This document shows positions 36,506 to 45,137 of a stretch of DNA of 64,000 bases, in pieces. The DNA is taken from assembly GCF_001507335.1 (NCBI RefSeq), contig NZ_LMAH01000002.1, forward strand, positions 682,001 to 746,000, read 5' to 3'. This DNA comes from Chryseobacterium sp. JAH. GTDB taxonomy: Bacteria; Bacteroidota; Bacteroidia; Flavobacteriales; Weeksellaceae. The position numbers and the translations under genes are program-made. The notes under the pieces were generated by a model that saw only the letters and a list, made by a program, of their open reading frames with translations, searched no databases and had not been told where the DNA came from. Within the stretch, counting starts at the first letter, position 1; every line of letters starts with the position of its first letter.

Positions 36506-37216
36506 ATGAAAGATTCTGCTGCTTTTCTACTCCTGATCATCTGTTGGTCATGCACACAGACGGAAACCAAAGATCAGAAAACGAGAGAGCTTGAAAAAAA
36601 AGAATTTAAGCAGAATACAATCAAAAGAGATTCTGTAAAAAATGATACCGTTGAGTTTACTTCTTACAATGATAACTTTGATTATTCACAGCTGAACGGT
36701 AAAAAAGGAAAAGAGAACATCGATTTTATAAACGACAATAACAACGACCGCAGTTTCCTACGGGGTGACCTTATCGCAATAGAATGGAAAAATGATTCAA
36801 TTTACATTGCTGGAGATGGAGAAACTCCCCAAAATGCACAATGGATTGTTTCTGCTAAAAAAATCAAAGACGGAAACGTTTCAAAGTTCAGGAAAGAATA
36901 CGGAAAAGAAATCAAATATCATTTTTCTAATGAGGATCAATTGTCGGGCAGCTATCTTGATCATCTTTATATACTTGCAGAATATTATATTGCCAATTCA
37001 AATAGAGATTTAATTAAATTAACCATTAAAAACAAGCAAGATCTAGCTTATTCAGTGGAGAAACGCAGCTGAGAGGACAAGCACTACTACGTACTGGGAA
37101 TTTATACCGAATCTGACCATAAAATCAATACTTTTCAATGGCTTTACATTGATCCTGAAACTGACAAAATCTACGAGTACGATCTGCCCAATGACAGGCT
37201 GATTTATTTTCCTTAA
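36506..37216 (+). pseudogene. Lipoprotein gene interrupted by an in-frame TGA
   Basis: The first part (36506-37072) codes 188 residues with a lipoprotein-type start (MKDSAAFLLLIICWSC, Cys16) and a Lys/Asp/Asn-rich body. The TGA at 37070-37072 is followed, in the same frame with no gap, by 47 more codons that read as normal protein (EDKHYYVLGIYTESDHKINT ... YEYDLPNDRLIYFP) and end in TAA at 37214-37216. A TGG-to-TGA change (KRSW to KRS-stop) explains this simply. It is either a real recent inactivation or truncation, or a sequencing error. Function unknown. Confidence 0.75.
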
Positions 37217-37240
37217 ATTTTAAACTAAAAACACTTCACC

Positions 37241-37804
37241 ATGGCATCAAAAAAACAATTATCAGAAAGAGAAACTACAGAACTTCTTGACATTCTACAA
37301 CAGCGTTTTGAGAAACATACCCAACGCCATACAAAAATGGAATGGTCTGAAATTGTAGAAAAATTGAAATCAAATCCGCAAAAACTTTGGACTTTAAATG
37401 AAATGGAAATTTCCGGTGGTGAGCCCGATGTGGTAGATTATGATAAAGAATCTGATGAATACTTGTTTTTTGACTGTTCGGCAGAAAGCCCAAAAAACCG
37501 AAGAAGTTTTTGCTATGACCGTGAAGCTTTGGATTCGCGAAAAGAAAACAAGCCACAAAACGACGTCTTGACTTATGCATCAGAAATCGGAGTAGAGATT
37601 TTGGATGAAACCCAGTACAGGTTTTTGCAGACCTTAGGAGAATTTGACTTAAAAACATCAAGCTGGATTAAAACTCCAAAAGAAGTGAGAGCCCTGGGTG
37701 GAGCATTATTCTGTGACCGCCGTTATAATACCGTTTTTGTGTATCACAACGGAGCCAATTCTTACTATGCTGCGAGGGCTTTTCGTGGTGTTCTGAAGGT
37801 TTAA
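37241..37804 (+). CDS. DUF4256 family protein
   Basis: The 187-residue protein matches the layout I recall for DUF4256: LLDILQQRFEKHTQRH at the start, EWSEIVEKLKSNPQKLWTL, MEISGGEPDVV, FFDCSAESPKNRRSFCYDRE and the end RALGGALFCDRRYNTVFVYH. The family is small and cytoplasmic with unknown function. It begins 24 bp after the broken lipoprotein gene. Confidence 0.85.
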   Translation: MASKKQLSERETTELLDILQQRFEKHTQRHTKMEWSEIVEKLKSNPQKLWTLNEMEISGGEPDVVDYDKESDEYLFFDCSAESPKNRRSFCYDREALDSRKENKPQNDVLTYASEIGVEILDETQYRFLQTLGEFDLKTSSWIKTPKEVRALGGALFCDRRYNTVFVYHNGANSYYAARAFRGVLKV

Positions 37805-37819
37805 ATTATATAAAACTTT

Positions 37820-37959
37820 CGTCAGTTCGAGTGTTTCTCGGTGAAATGGAGAAAAATAGATCGAGAACCTATGAAATCCGCACCCAATATACTTACACAG
37901 CAATCACTTTAATCAAAAAGTTCTCGATATGATTTTCTCAAAATCTACTCGAACTGACG
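37820..37959. repeat. Pair of facing REP-like units (copies A and B)
   Basis: Copy A (37820-37869) reads CGTCAGTTCGAGT ... GAAAAATAGATCGAGAACC. Copy B (37919-37959) is its inverse, ending ACTCGAACTGACG. The outer 13 bp are perfect inverted repeats, with the TCGAGAAC blocks facing inward. A third unit lies at 15739-15789. No transposase is near. Confidence 0.75.
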
Positions 37960-38001
37960 TTGTAACACACGAAAAACTTTTAAAATAAAAACTATTAATC
38001 T

Positions 38002-38009
38002 TATCTTTG
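38002..38009 (+). promoter_or_regulatory. Putative -7 box of the Imm22-like gene
   Basis: TATCTTTG, an exact TAnnTTTG match, ends 19 bp before the ATG at 38029. Confidence 0.45.
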
Positions 38010-38028
38010 GCGCTTCAAAAAATTTGGC

Positions 38029-38427
38029 ATGAATACACAGTTTTTAGATTTTTGGGTAGGAAATTTTAATTCAGAAGAACAATTTTTACAGTTTGTAGAG
38101 GAAGATGATAACTATTATCTGAATGAAGAAGATGAGGACAGCTACATCTCAAAATTTGCAGAATCACAGGACACGGTTTGGTTTGACGGTGATTTGGCAG
38201 AATATGGTTTCGAGAATCTAAGCGATAATATTTACGAGAACTTTTCAGAATATTCATTTGCCGACCAGTGGCTTCCGGAGCTGATGCACAAAATCAACCT
38301 TTCCGAATTAAAATTTGATATCAACTCTATAATATTTGTAAGTCAGGGACAAATTCCAAAACCTGTTTCTATAGAAAATGATGATTTTTCTTTAGTGTAT
38401 ATGGGCGGAATTGAATTTGAGTATTAA
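38029..38427 (+). CDS. Imm22-like small acidic protein
   Basis: The 132-residue, very acidic protein begins with WVGNFNSEEQFLQFV (9-23), which fits the pattern I recall for the immunity protein 22 (Imm22) family, and has YGFENLS at 59-65. Both motifs also occur, in the same order, in the C-terminal extension of LptB in this window. Imm22 proteins are thought to neutralise toxins of polymorphic and contact-dependent systems. No toxin gene is next to it, so an orphan immunity gene or a different cellular role is possible. It has its own promoter box and terminator. Confidence 0.6.
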   Translation: MNTQFLDFWVGNFNSEEQFLQFVEEDDNYYLNEEDEDSYISKFAESQDTVWFDGDLAEYGFENLSDNIYENFSEYSFADQWLPELMHKINLSELKFDINSIIFVSQGQIPKPVSIENDDFSLVYMGGIEFEY

Positions 38428-38432
38428 AAGAA

Positions 38433-38458
38433 ATGATAGCATCTTTTGATACTATCAT
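38433..38458 (+). terminator. Hairpin after the Imm22-like gene
   Basis: ATGATAGCATC-TTTT-GATACTATCAT (one mismatch) follows the stop codon by 5 bp. It lacks a T-run, so it may protect the RNA end rather than stop transcription. Confidence 0.5.
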
Positions 38459-38473
38459 GATTATTTAAAGTAT

Positions 38474-38506
38474 AAAAACTTCCGCATTTTAGCGGAAGTT
38501 TTTTTT
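38474..38506. terminator. Two-directional terminator between the Imm22-like gene and polA
   Basis: A perfect AAAAACTTCCGC / GCGGAAGTTTTT stem with loop ATTTTA has A and T runs on both sides. It lies between convergent genes. Confidence 0.9.
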
Positions 38507-38512
38507 ACATTT

Positions 38513-41380
38513 CTAATGCGCTTCCAGCCAGTTCTTCCCTACTCCAACTTCCACCAAAAGAGGAACCTGCGTTTCAATCGCATTTTCCATTTCGGTTTTA
38601 ATAATATTTATAGCTACTTCCACCTCATCAACCGGAGATTCAAAAATAAGTTCGTCATGTACCTGAAGAAGCATTTTCGTCTGCAATTTTTCCTTCTCCA
38701 GTTCTTTCTGAATTTTAATCATTGCCATTTTCACCACATCGGCGGCACTTCCCTGAATAGGAGCATTCACGGCATTTCTCTCAGCGTGAGCCCGCACCAC
38801 AAAATTACCGGAATTAATGTCTTTCAAGTGACGTTTTCTTCCTAAAATCGTTTCTACATAACCCTGGTCACGCGCTATCTGTACCTGTGAAGCCATGTAA
38901 GCTTTTAATTTTGGATAGGTTTCGTAATAGGCCTCGATCATCTGCTTCGCTTCCGATCTAGATAATCCGGTTTGTTCGGCCAAAGCAAAAGCTCCCTGAC
39001 CGTATAAAATACCAAAGTTGACCGTTTTTGCCTGTCCACGCTGGGTTTTTGAAACTTCTTCCAAAGGAATATTAAACAGTTTTGCAGCCGTGGAAGCGTG
39101 AATATCTTCACCATCCTGGAACGCTTTGATCATATTGTCTTCACCCGAAATTTCAGCAATCAGACGCAATTCAATCTGAGAATAATCGGCAGAGATAATT
39201 TTCTTTCCCTCACCTGAAACAAACGCTCCACGGATTTGCTGACCTCTTAGCGTTCGGATCGGAATATTCTGTAAATTCGGATTTACACTCGCCAAACGAC
39301 CTGTCGTAGCCGTAGTTTGTGAGAAATTGGTATGCACACGGTTATCATCCTTATCAATCTGAGACGGCAAAGCATCTACGTAGGTTGATTTTAATTTCTG
39401 ATATGTTCTGTATTCTAATATATGCTGGATGATCTCGTGTTTTGACGATAATTTTTGAAGCACATCTTCGGAAGTTGCGTACTGTCCGGTTTTCGTTTTC
39501 TTGGCTTTTGGGTCGAGCTGCATTTTATCAAACAAAACATCTCCCAACTGCCGTGGCGAATTCATATTAAATTCTTCACCGGAAATTTCAAATATTTTTG
39601 ATTCTAACTGTCTTAAATCATTTTCAAGGTCGATGCTTTCCTGAGCCAGCCATTTTTCATCAAGAGAAATTCCTTCGAGTTCCATTTTAGCCAACACTTC
39701 CATCAAAGGCATTTCGATGTTGTAGAAAAGATCTTCAAGGTTTTCTTTTTTCAATTGTGGTGCGAACAATTCATACAGCTGGAAAGTTACATCAGCATCT
39801 TCAGCTGCGTAATCGGTCTGCGTTCTCAAATCTGCATCTCTGAAACTGCCCTGATTTTTTCCCTTCTTACCAATAATAGTTTCAATGGAAACGGGTTTAT
39901 AATTTAAATAAACTTCTGAAAGATAATCCATCCCGTGTCTTCCGTCAGGATTTAAAAGGTAATGCGCAATCATCGTGTCGAACATTGCACCTTTTACGGT
40001 CATATCATATTGCTTCAGAACTTTATAATCGTATTTTAAGTTGTGAGCGATTTTCAGCAAATCTTCTTTTTCAAAAAATGGTCTGAAAATTTCAAGTGTC
40101 TGCAAAACTTCGCCCTGATCTTCAGAAAGCGGAATGTAATATGCCAAACCTTTTTTATAGGAGAAACTCATCCCTACCAACTCTGCTTCCAATTCGTTCA
40201 AAGAAGTTGTTTCGGTATCGAAGCAAACTGCTTTTTGTTTTAAAAGATTCTGAACTAATATTTTCTGCGCTTTAGGATTATCAACAAACTGATAAAGGTG
40301 ATCATTTTCTATGATGGTTTCTTTGGTAGAAGTTGCCTGATCCAATTCTTCAAAACTTGCGAAAAGATCAAGCTGACCAACATTTCTGGCAACTTTCTGC
40401 TGTGGAGTTTCTGAAGTTGAAACTTCTGTTTCACTGACAATAACACCATCTTTTTCAACGGTTGTATTTTTCACAGTAACTGTTTCAGTTGGAGCAAATG
40501 CACGATAGAGATTTTCGTACAATCTTGTGAATTCAATTTCTTCAAAAATTTCCTTTACTTTTATAAAATCTGGAGTTTCAAGATCGTATTGTTCCTGATG
40601 AAATTCTACCGGAGCGTCACAGATAATGGTGGCTAGTTTTTTAGATAAAATTCCACGCTCGGCAGAAGCTTCTATTTTTTCTTTAATTTTGCCTTTCAGC
40701 TGATGAGTGTTGGCTAAAAGGTTTTCGATACTTCCGTATTCTTTAAGGAATTTCATGGCCGTTTTTTCACCAACGCCATCCAAACCGGGAATATTATCAG
40801 ATGAATCGCCCATCATCGCCAAGAAATCAATCACCTGTTTAGGGTGTTCAATTTCATATCTTGCTTTTACTTCTTCTACTCCTAAAATCGAAATTTCACC
40901 ACCTCTGAAACCTGGTTTGTAAAGTTTGATTTTGTCAGTAACCAACTGAGCAAAATCTTTATCTCCACTTACAATAAAACTTGTATAATTCTCCTTTTCT
41001 GCTTTACAGGCAATTGTTCCGATCACATCATCAGCTTCGTATCCTTCGACGCCCAGACTTGGAACATGCATAGCTTCCAAAATACGATGAATATATGGAA
41101 TGGCAAATTTAATTGCTTCAGGTGTTTCACTTCGATTAGCCTTATAATCAGCATAATCATTGGTACGAATACTTGCCTGACCGACATCAAAAATTACTGC
41201 TAAATGAGTCGGTTTTTCTTTTCTAATGAGTTCAATCAGAGAATTCATAAAACCAAAAATAGCTGTTGTCTCCATCCCGGAGCTGGTATATCTCTGGTTT
41301 TTTGACATTGCGTGATATCCTCTGAAAATCATTGCATAAGCATCTATCAGAAAAAGCCTTTTGTCCTGTGTTGCGTCCAT
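38513..41380 (-). CDS. polA: DNA polymerase I
   Basis: From the ATG at 41380 the product has 955 residues. There is a 5'-3' exonuclease domain (RLFLIDAYAMIFRGYHAM, then EGYEADDVIGTIA), a 3'-5' proofreading domain that still has its acidic residues (VCFDTETTSL and DYAAEDADVTF), and a family A polymerase domain with DYSQIELRLIAE, RGQAKTVNFGILYGQGAF and LLQVHDELIFE. It fills gaps in repair and replaces RNA primers. The frame is open six codons further upstream (MFIIQN), but the internal ATG matches the family start. Confidence 0.96.
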   Translation of the reverse strand: MDATQDKRLFLIDAYAMIFRGYHAMSKNQRYTSSGMETTAIFGFMNSLIELIRKEKPTHLAVIFDVGQASIRTNDYADYKANRSETPEAIKFAIPYIHRILEAMHVPSLGVEGYEADDVIGTIACKAEKENYTSFIVSGDKDFAQLVTDKIKLYKPGFRGGEISILGVEEVKARYEIEHPKQVIDFLAMMGDSSDNIPGLDGVGEKTAMKFLKEYGSIENLLANTHQLKGKIKEKIEASAERGILSKKLATIICDAPVEFHQEQYDLETPDFIKVKEIFEEIEFTRLYENLYRAFAPTETVTVKNTTVEKDGVIVSETEVSTSETPQQKVARNVGQLDLFASFEELDQATSTKETIIENDHLYQFVDNPKAQKILVQNLLKQKAVCFDTETTSLNELEAELVGMSFSYKKGLAYYIPLSEDQGEVLQTLEIFRPFFEKEDLLKIAHNLKYDYKVLKQYDMTVKGAMFDTMIAHYLLNPDGRHGMDYLSEVYLNYKPVSIETIIGKKGKNQGSFRDADLRTQTDYAAEDADVTFQLYELFAPQLKKENLEDLFYNIEMPLMEVLAKMELEGISLDEKWLAQESIDLENDLRQLESKIFEISGEEFNMNSPRQLGDVLFDKMQLDPKAKKTKTGQYATSEDVLQKLSSKHEIIQHILEYRTYQKLKSTYVDALPSQIDKDDNRVHTNFSQTTATTGRLASVNPNLQNIPIRTLRGQQIRGAFVSGEGKKIISADYSQIELRLIAEISGEDNMIKAFQDGEDIHASTAAKLFNIPLEEVSKTQRGQAKTVNFGILYGQGAFALAEQTGLSRSEAKQMIEAYYETYPKLKAYMASQVQIARDQGYVETILGRKRHLKDINSGNFVVRAHAERNAVNAPIQGSAADVVKMAMIKIQKELEKEKLQTKMLLQVHDELIFESPVDEVEVAINIIKTEMENAIETQVPLLVEVGVGKNWLEAH

Positions 41381-41395
41381 ATTTTGAATAATGAA

Positions 41396-41403
41396 CAAAT
41401 ATA
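41396..41403 (-). promoter_or_regulatory. Putative -7 box of polA
   Basis: The minus strand reads TATATTTG (TAnnTTTG), 15 bp before the polA ATG at 41380. Confidence 0.45.
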
Positions 41404-41696
41404 AGAAAATGGGATTGTTTGGGATGGATTTTTATAAAGCAAAAAGAATTATTTAAAAAAGATTACTTACATTAAATAATGTGCTAAATGTAGGAGTTTT
41501 AGTTCATAAATTCAGATCATTACCGAATTATTGTTTTCATGTTTTATGATTAAAATAATTAGATTACTTCAATTTTCACAGATCGTAAAACATTATTTCT
41601 TATTACCTTTAATATCAATATTATTACAAAAACCCTTCTAAACAAATAGTTTAAGTAAGAACAAAAATTTCAATTAATTACGGTGCGAACTTTTAA
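41404..41696. other. Intergenic boundary between polA and the type VI region
   Basis: This is AT-rich DNA between the polA promoter and the last gene of the minus-strand type VI region. I see no gene, hairpin or repeat here, and no trace of an integrase or tRNA that would mark an island edge. Confidence 0.4.
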
Positions 41697-42152
41697 CTAT
41701 TTATTTTGCGAATTTTGTAAAGAATCTAATATTTTAAGATTTCCAATACTGTCTGGATTGCCTTGCTTTTCAGCTTCCAATAAAAAATATTTTGATTTTG
41801 TCAGATCACCAATCTGCATATAGCAAATGCCTAAAGAATTAGTTATCTTATCAAAGTACCCTTCTTTTTTTCCAATTCCGTTATTGTATGCAACTGTGAG
41901 ATTAGATATTGCATTTTGATAATCCTTCTTTTCCATATATGAGAAACCGAGGGGTGCAACAACATCTGGATATTTATTTTTATCAACACGATTAAGATAA
42001 AACAATGTCAAATCGTATTGTTTATTTTCGTAAGAATCCCAACCATCTTTATAAAATTTGCTTTCACTGTCTGTAAAAAAATTATATTTAATGATTACGA
42101 TGAAAAAAAATATTGAACATATTAATAAAATAATCTGTACTGCTCTTTTCAT
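41697..42152 (-). CDS. Membrane-anchored TPR-like protein, candidate immunity or accessory gene
   Basis: The 151-residue protein has one N-terminal membrane helix (ILLICSIFFFIVIIKYNFF) and then helix pairs of TPR type, such as YENKQYDLTLFYLNRVDKN, YMEKKDYQNAISNLTVAYNN and YMQIGDLTKSKYFLLEAE. It would face the periplasm. It is the last gene of the block behind the first DUF4280 gene, which suggests a role in immunity or effector handling (inference). The same fold has many other roles. Confidence 0.6.
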   Translation of the reverse strand: MKRAVQIILLICSIFFFIVIIKYNFFTDSESKFYKDGWDSYENKQYDLTLFYLNRVDKNKYPDVVAPLGFSYMEKKDYQNAISNLTVAYNNGIGKKEGYFDKITNSLGICYMQIGDLTKSKYFLLEAEKQGNPDSIGNLKILDSLQNSQNK

Positions 42153-42182
42153 AAAATAAGTTTAGTTTTAAAATAGTAAGTT

Positions 42183-42746
42183 TTACCAAAACAATAATAA
42201 TAACAAATAAATTATATCTATAAAAAAAATAAAACCCACCATTTTTAACTGAGTTATACCTCCATATTGATCAATTAACCACCCTGCGCCGAAAATATAC
42301 ATTATAAATATCCCGAGAAGAACAAAAAAATATTTTTCTTTCAAAAACTGAAAAATATCAAAGTAATAAGAAAAATTTTTATTCACATTATTTAAACTAA
42401 AAAAAGAGATTTTTTCATCATCAAATTTGTTTTGATTGATTTCTCTGTAAAACGTTAAGGTATCGCTGTTTTCAAATTGTTTAGAATTCCCAAACACATA
42501 CCAATTTGTAACAAATCCTCTATAATTCCTTTCATATCTATGCTTTCCCGAATTATCCAAATAAAAGTAAACTCTTCTTTTACTGGCATGTTTATCAATG
42601 AATAATTTTTTTTTGAAATTTCCTTGTAAAACAGGATTTTCTTTTACCAACTCTAATTTTGAATCGACTTTGATAATTCTCGTAATAAAAATAGCTGTAA
42701 CTATTAAAGGAAAAATAAAAATTAATGTGAATACTAAATTTTTCAT
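42183..42746 (-). CDS. Small membrane protein, candidate immunity protein
   Basis: The 187-residue protein has one N-terminal helix (LVFTLIFIFPLIVTAIFITR), a Lys/Tyr/Asn-rich outside region of about 105 residues, and two C-terminal helices (FFVLLGIFIMYIFGAGWLI and MVGFIFFIDIIYLLLLLF). I recognise no family. It lies 22 bp downstream of the DUF4280 gene that carries a long unknown C-terminus, where immunity genes are usually found. Confidence 0.6.
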   Translation of the reverse strand: MKNLVFTLIFIFPLIVTAIFITRIIKVDSKLELVKENPVLQGNFKKKLFIDKHASKRRVYFYLDNSGKHRYERNYRGFVTNWYVFGNSKQFENSDTLTFYREINQNKFDDEKISFFSLNNVNKNFSYYFDIFQFLKEKYFFVLLGIFIMYIFGAGWLIDQYGGITQLKMVGFIFFIDIIYLLLLLFW

Positions 42747-42768
42747 ACAATATTTATACTGTTTATTC

Positions 42769-44064
42769 TTAATCTTTTCCCGCTATAACAGTAATCTTAG
42801 CTCTTGCAGCAGCTTCTTCATTTTGCATAGCATTATTAAGATCACTAATTTGTGAAGCCAATGCCCAATTTGAAGTAGCTCTTAATACATCAATACCAAA
42901 GTTAATCGCCAAACCTTTGATTGCGCCGCCTAAAGTTGTTTTGATACCTGTGGAAGCATTACTTCTTAAAGAATTATTATACTGAGTGCCATGTACAGAA
43001 TTCACATTCGTCGACGTAGCCGTAGTTGTATTTTGAGTAATTCTGACACTCGTGTTTGAAGCATTTACATTGATCTGGGAGTTTCCAATACTTGAATTTG
43101 GCAGACGATTATTAGCAGAGATTGTTGTGTTGGTAACTGTGGTTCCTGGTGGAGTGACATTACCTCTACTATCAGCAACAAATACTCTGTTTTGTGATAT
43201 CGTAGATTGATTTATTGTAGTACTTTGATATCCTGATGTTTGTGCTTTAGCAATATCTTTACCAGATCCTAAAGCATCGGTAGCTGCACCATAAGATTTG
43301 TCCGTGGCCTCTACCATCACTTGGTTTTCTGGCATATCATTTAAATTGTACGCTTCACCAGTTACATAATTTTCAAAACCGGTTGCGTCCTTTATCTCAT
43401 CGTACAAACCGTTTATCAAATATGAGGTTCCAAAAACCGTTGCCATACCAGTTCCCTGCGCAAATGCTGAGGCCAAACCAAACTCAGCATATGTTGCCAT
43501 TATTGAAGTTCCTGCTGCGCCGACACCAATAATAAATGCAGAAGCTAAATAGGACACACAAACTATTGCTCCAACAGTTAACGCTGTCTCTGCAAGCACT
43601 TTATCGGTAAATTCATCAGCAGCTTTCTCAGAATAAAGAATCATTACATTACCTCCTAAAGAACAAGGTATCATCGAATTTTCTAATAATGGATGTTTTC
43701 CTACAGTAAGTACGTTGGTATCATAAGGCATCCAGTCTTTAAGTAAAATTCCACATATCGAGGGTATCATTGATATACCTGCACCAGCAGCTGCGCCAGC
43801 TGCCGCGCAAGCAGCTACAGCCAAAGCGCCTCCGGTAAGTACTGAACCTGCAACTAATGCAGCACCAACAATAGCTCCGATAATAGCACCAGCAATAACC
43901 ATTTTCGCACACATAAAGTTACCCCCAGGCCTATCATCAATAGTAGCTTTAAAATAACCTCCTGCGATAGTTACCTTGTTTTGGCTGGTAACTTTTATTT
44001 GCTGTTTCTTCATTCCGTCAGAACATACTAGCCATGCTCCGTCGGGCACATATAATTTACTCAT
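42769..44064 (-). CDS. DUF4280 (PAAR-like) T6SS tip protein with unknown C-terminal effector region
   Basis: The 431-residue protein starts with the DUF4280 layout: MSKLYVPDGAWLVCSDGMKK (Cys14), NFMCAKM (Cys52) and ENSMIPCSLGGNVMI (Cys134). Between Cys52 and Cys134 lies a Gly/Ala hydrophobic stretch (56-104) that looks like a membrane hairpin. Another hydrophobic pair is near 160-190. Residues 270-380 are Ser/Thr/Asn-rich with no known fold, and the end is a short helix (ISDLNNAMQNEEAAARAKIT). DUF4280 proteins are thought to cap VgrG. The rest may be the toxin. It lies 12 bp after an adaptor-family gene. Confidence 0.8.
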   Translation of the reverse strand: MSKLYVPDGAWLVCSDGMKKQQIKVTSQNKVTIAGGYFKATIDDRPGGNFMCAKMVIAGAIIGAIVGAALVAGSVLTGGALAVAACAAAGAAAGAGISMIPSICGILLKDWMPYDTNVLTVGKHPLLENSMIPCSLGGNVMILYSEKAADEFTDKVLAETALTVGAIVCVSYLASAFIIGVGAAGTSIMATYAEFGLASAFAQGTGMATVFGTSYLINGLYDEIKDATGFENYVTGEAYNLNDMPENQVMVEATDKSYGAATDALGSGKDIAKAQTSGYQSTTINQSTISQNRVFVADSRGNVTPPGTTVTNTTISANNRLPNSSIGNSQINVNASNTSVRITQNTTTATSTNVNSVHGTQYNNSLRSNASTGIKTTLGGAIKGLAINFGIDVLRATSNWALASQISDLNNAMQNEEAAARAKITVIAGKD

Positions 44065-44076
44065 TTTGTTTTAAGT

Positions 44077-45135
44077 TTATATTAGCTCTATCTTATGCTC
44101 CATCGAATGGATGTAATTATTGCTCGCACGTTCTTTTATTTTAGATTGACAAAAAAGCATCATCCCTTTTTCTATATCAAAATGATATTCAATGGACCAC
44201 ATTAATGAATAATCATAATTCTCTTTTAAAAACTCCTTTAACTGAGAATTGTAAATCTCTTTCAAATGTTGGTTATGATAAGAATTACCTTCACATAAAA
44301 ATTTTATTTTAGCGATATTCCCTTCCTTTTCTACTTTTCTTTTTACTGTAGTATTTACTTTTTCGTTATTAAAAGCTTGAGAATTATACTGCCTTTTTTC
44401 CTCTTCTATAAACTTCCCTGTTTGATTATAGTCTCGGTAGCAATCGTTGAAAAACAGATTATATAAAATATTATTTTTTATAAGCGGTAGTGTATCTTTA
44501 AAATCCTTGTCTCCACCCTCCAAAATATTTTTCTCTTCAATTGTATTGCTAGTTTCTGTTTCCAATGATTTTCTAAGTAAAACCCAATTAAACCATATCT
44601 CATCCTGATTAGCGATAGAATGTATACTACCACCATCTGTCATTTTAACAGTAAGATGCCCAAGAGGCTTGTTAAATTTCTGCATATATTCTGCAAACTG
44701 ACGATAAATAGATTTAATGTATTTTACCTGATGTGAAACTTGCGTGATATCACTATAAAAACTATTTTCCTCTCTTCTCTTACTGACTTCCCAAATAATC
44801 TCAGTCTCAGAATCAATCATACTGTTTCCAGAAACCTGCAAATCAATTTTATGATTGATTTTATACGTACTTTTATTAATTTCTGCCTGTCTTAAACTAA
44901 CAAAATCCAAAGATTCTCTTCGTTTTTTATTCTCAATTAAATTGATTTCTGAATCAGGTATATATAAATGGTTGAGCCACGTTGGAAATTGATTATCATC
45001 TTTAATCCATTCATGAGGAGACGAATTTGCATTATGAAAATCCTTAAGCAGTTTAACCTCTAAACCTAAAATTTCCGCAATTTTTTGAAGATTAAATGAT
45101 TTATCTATCTGGTATATATGCAAATCTGATTTCAT
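44077..45135 (-). CDS. DUF4280-linked adaptor-family protein 1 (LysM-like N-terminus)
   Basis: The 352-residue soluble protein is not of a family I can name. Residues 6-60 resemble a LysM unit (HIYQIDKSFNLQKIAEILGL, ending LYIP). The body shares motifs with the proteins at 49674-50525 and 60046-61038: IWEVS (114-118), IHSIANQDEIWFNW (171-184) and NNILYNLFF (221-229). All three genes sit directly before a DUF4280 gene. By analogy with Tap/Eag adaptors of other T6SS, it may load the effector onto VgrG (inference). It lies 2 bp after vgrG. Confidence 0.72.
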   Translation of the reverse strand: MKSDLHIYQIDKSFNLQKIAEILGLEVKLLKDFHNANSSPHEWIKDDNQFPTWLNHLYIPDSEINLIENKKRRESLDFVSLRQAEINKSTYKINHKIDLQVSGNSMIDSETEIIWEVSKRREENSFYSDITQVSHQVKYIKSIYRQFAEYMQKFNKPLGHLTVKMTDGGSIHSIANQDEIWFNWVLLRKSLETETSNTIEEKNILEGGDKDFKDTLPLIKNNILYNLFFNDCYRDYNQTGKFIEEEKRQYNSQAFNNEKVNTTVKRKVEKEGNIAKIKFLCEGNSYHNQHLKEIYNSQLKEFLKENYDYSLMWSIEYHFDIEKGMMLFCQSKIKERASNNYIHSMEHKIELI

Positions 45136-45137
45136 TA

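Noticed and set aside
37070-37072. Reading the TGA as selenocysteine or programmed readthrough
   Set aside because: No hairpin of the expected kind follows, the protein is an unknown lipoprotein rather than a redox enzyme, and a TGG-to-TGA change is simpler.
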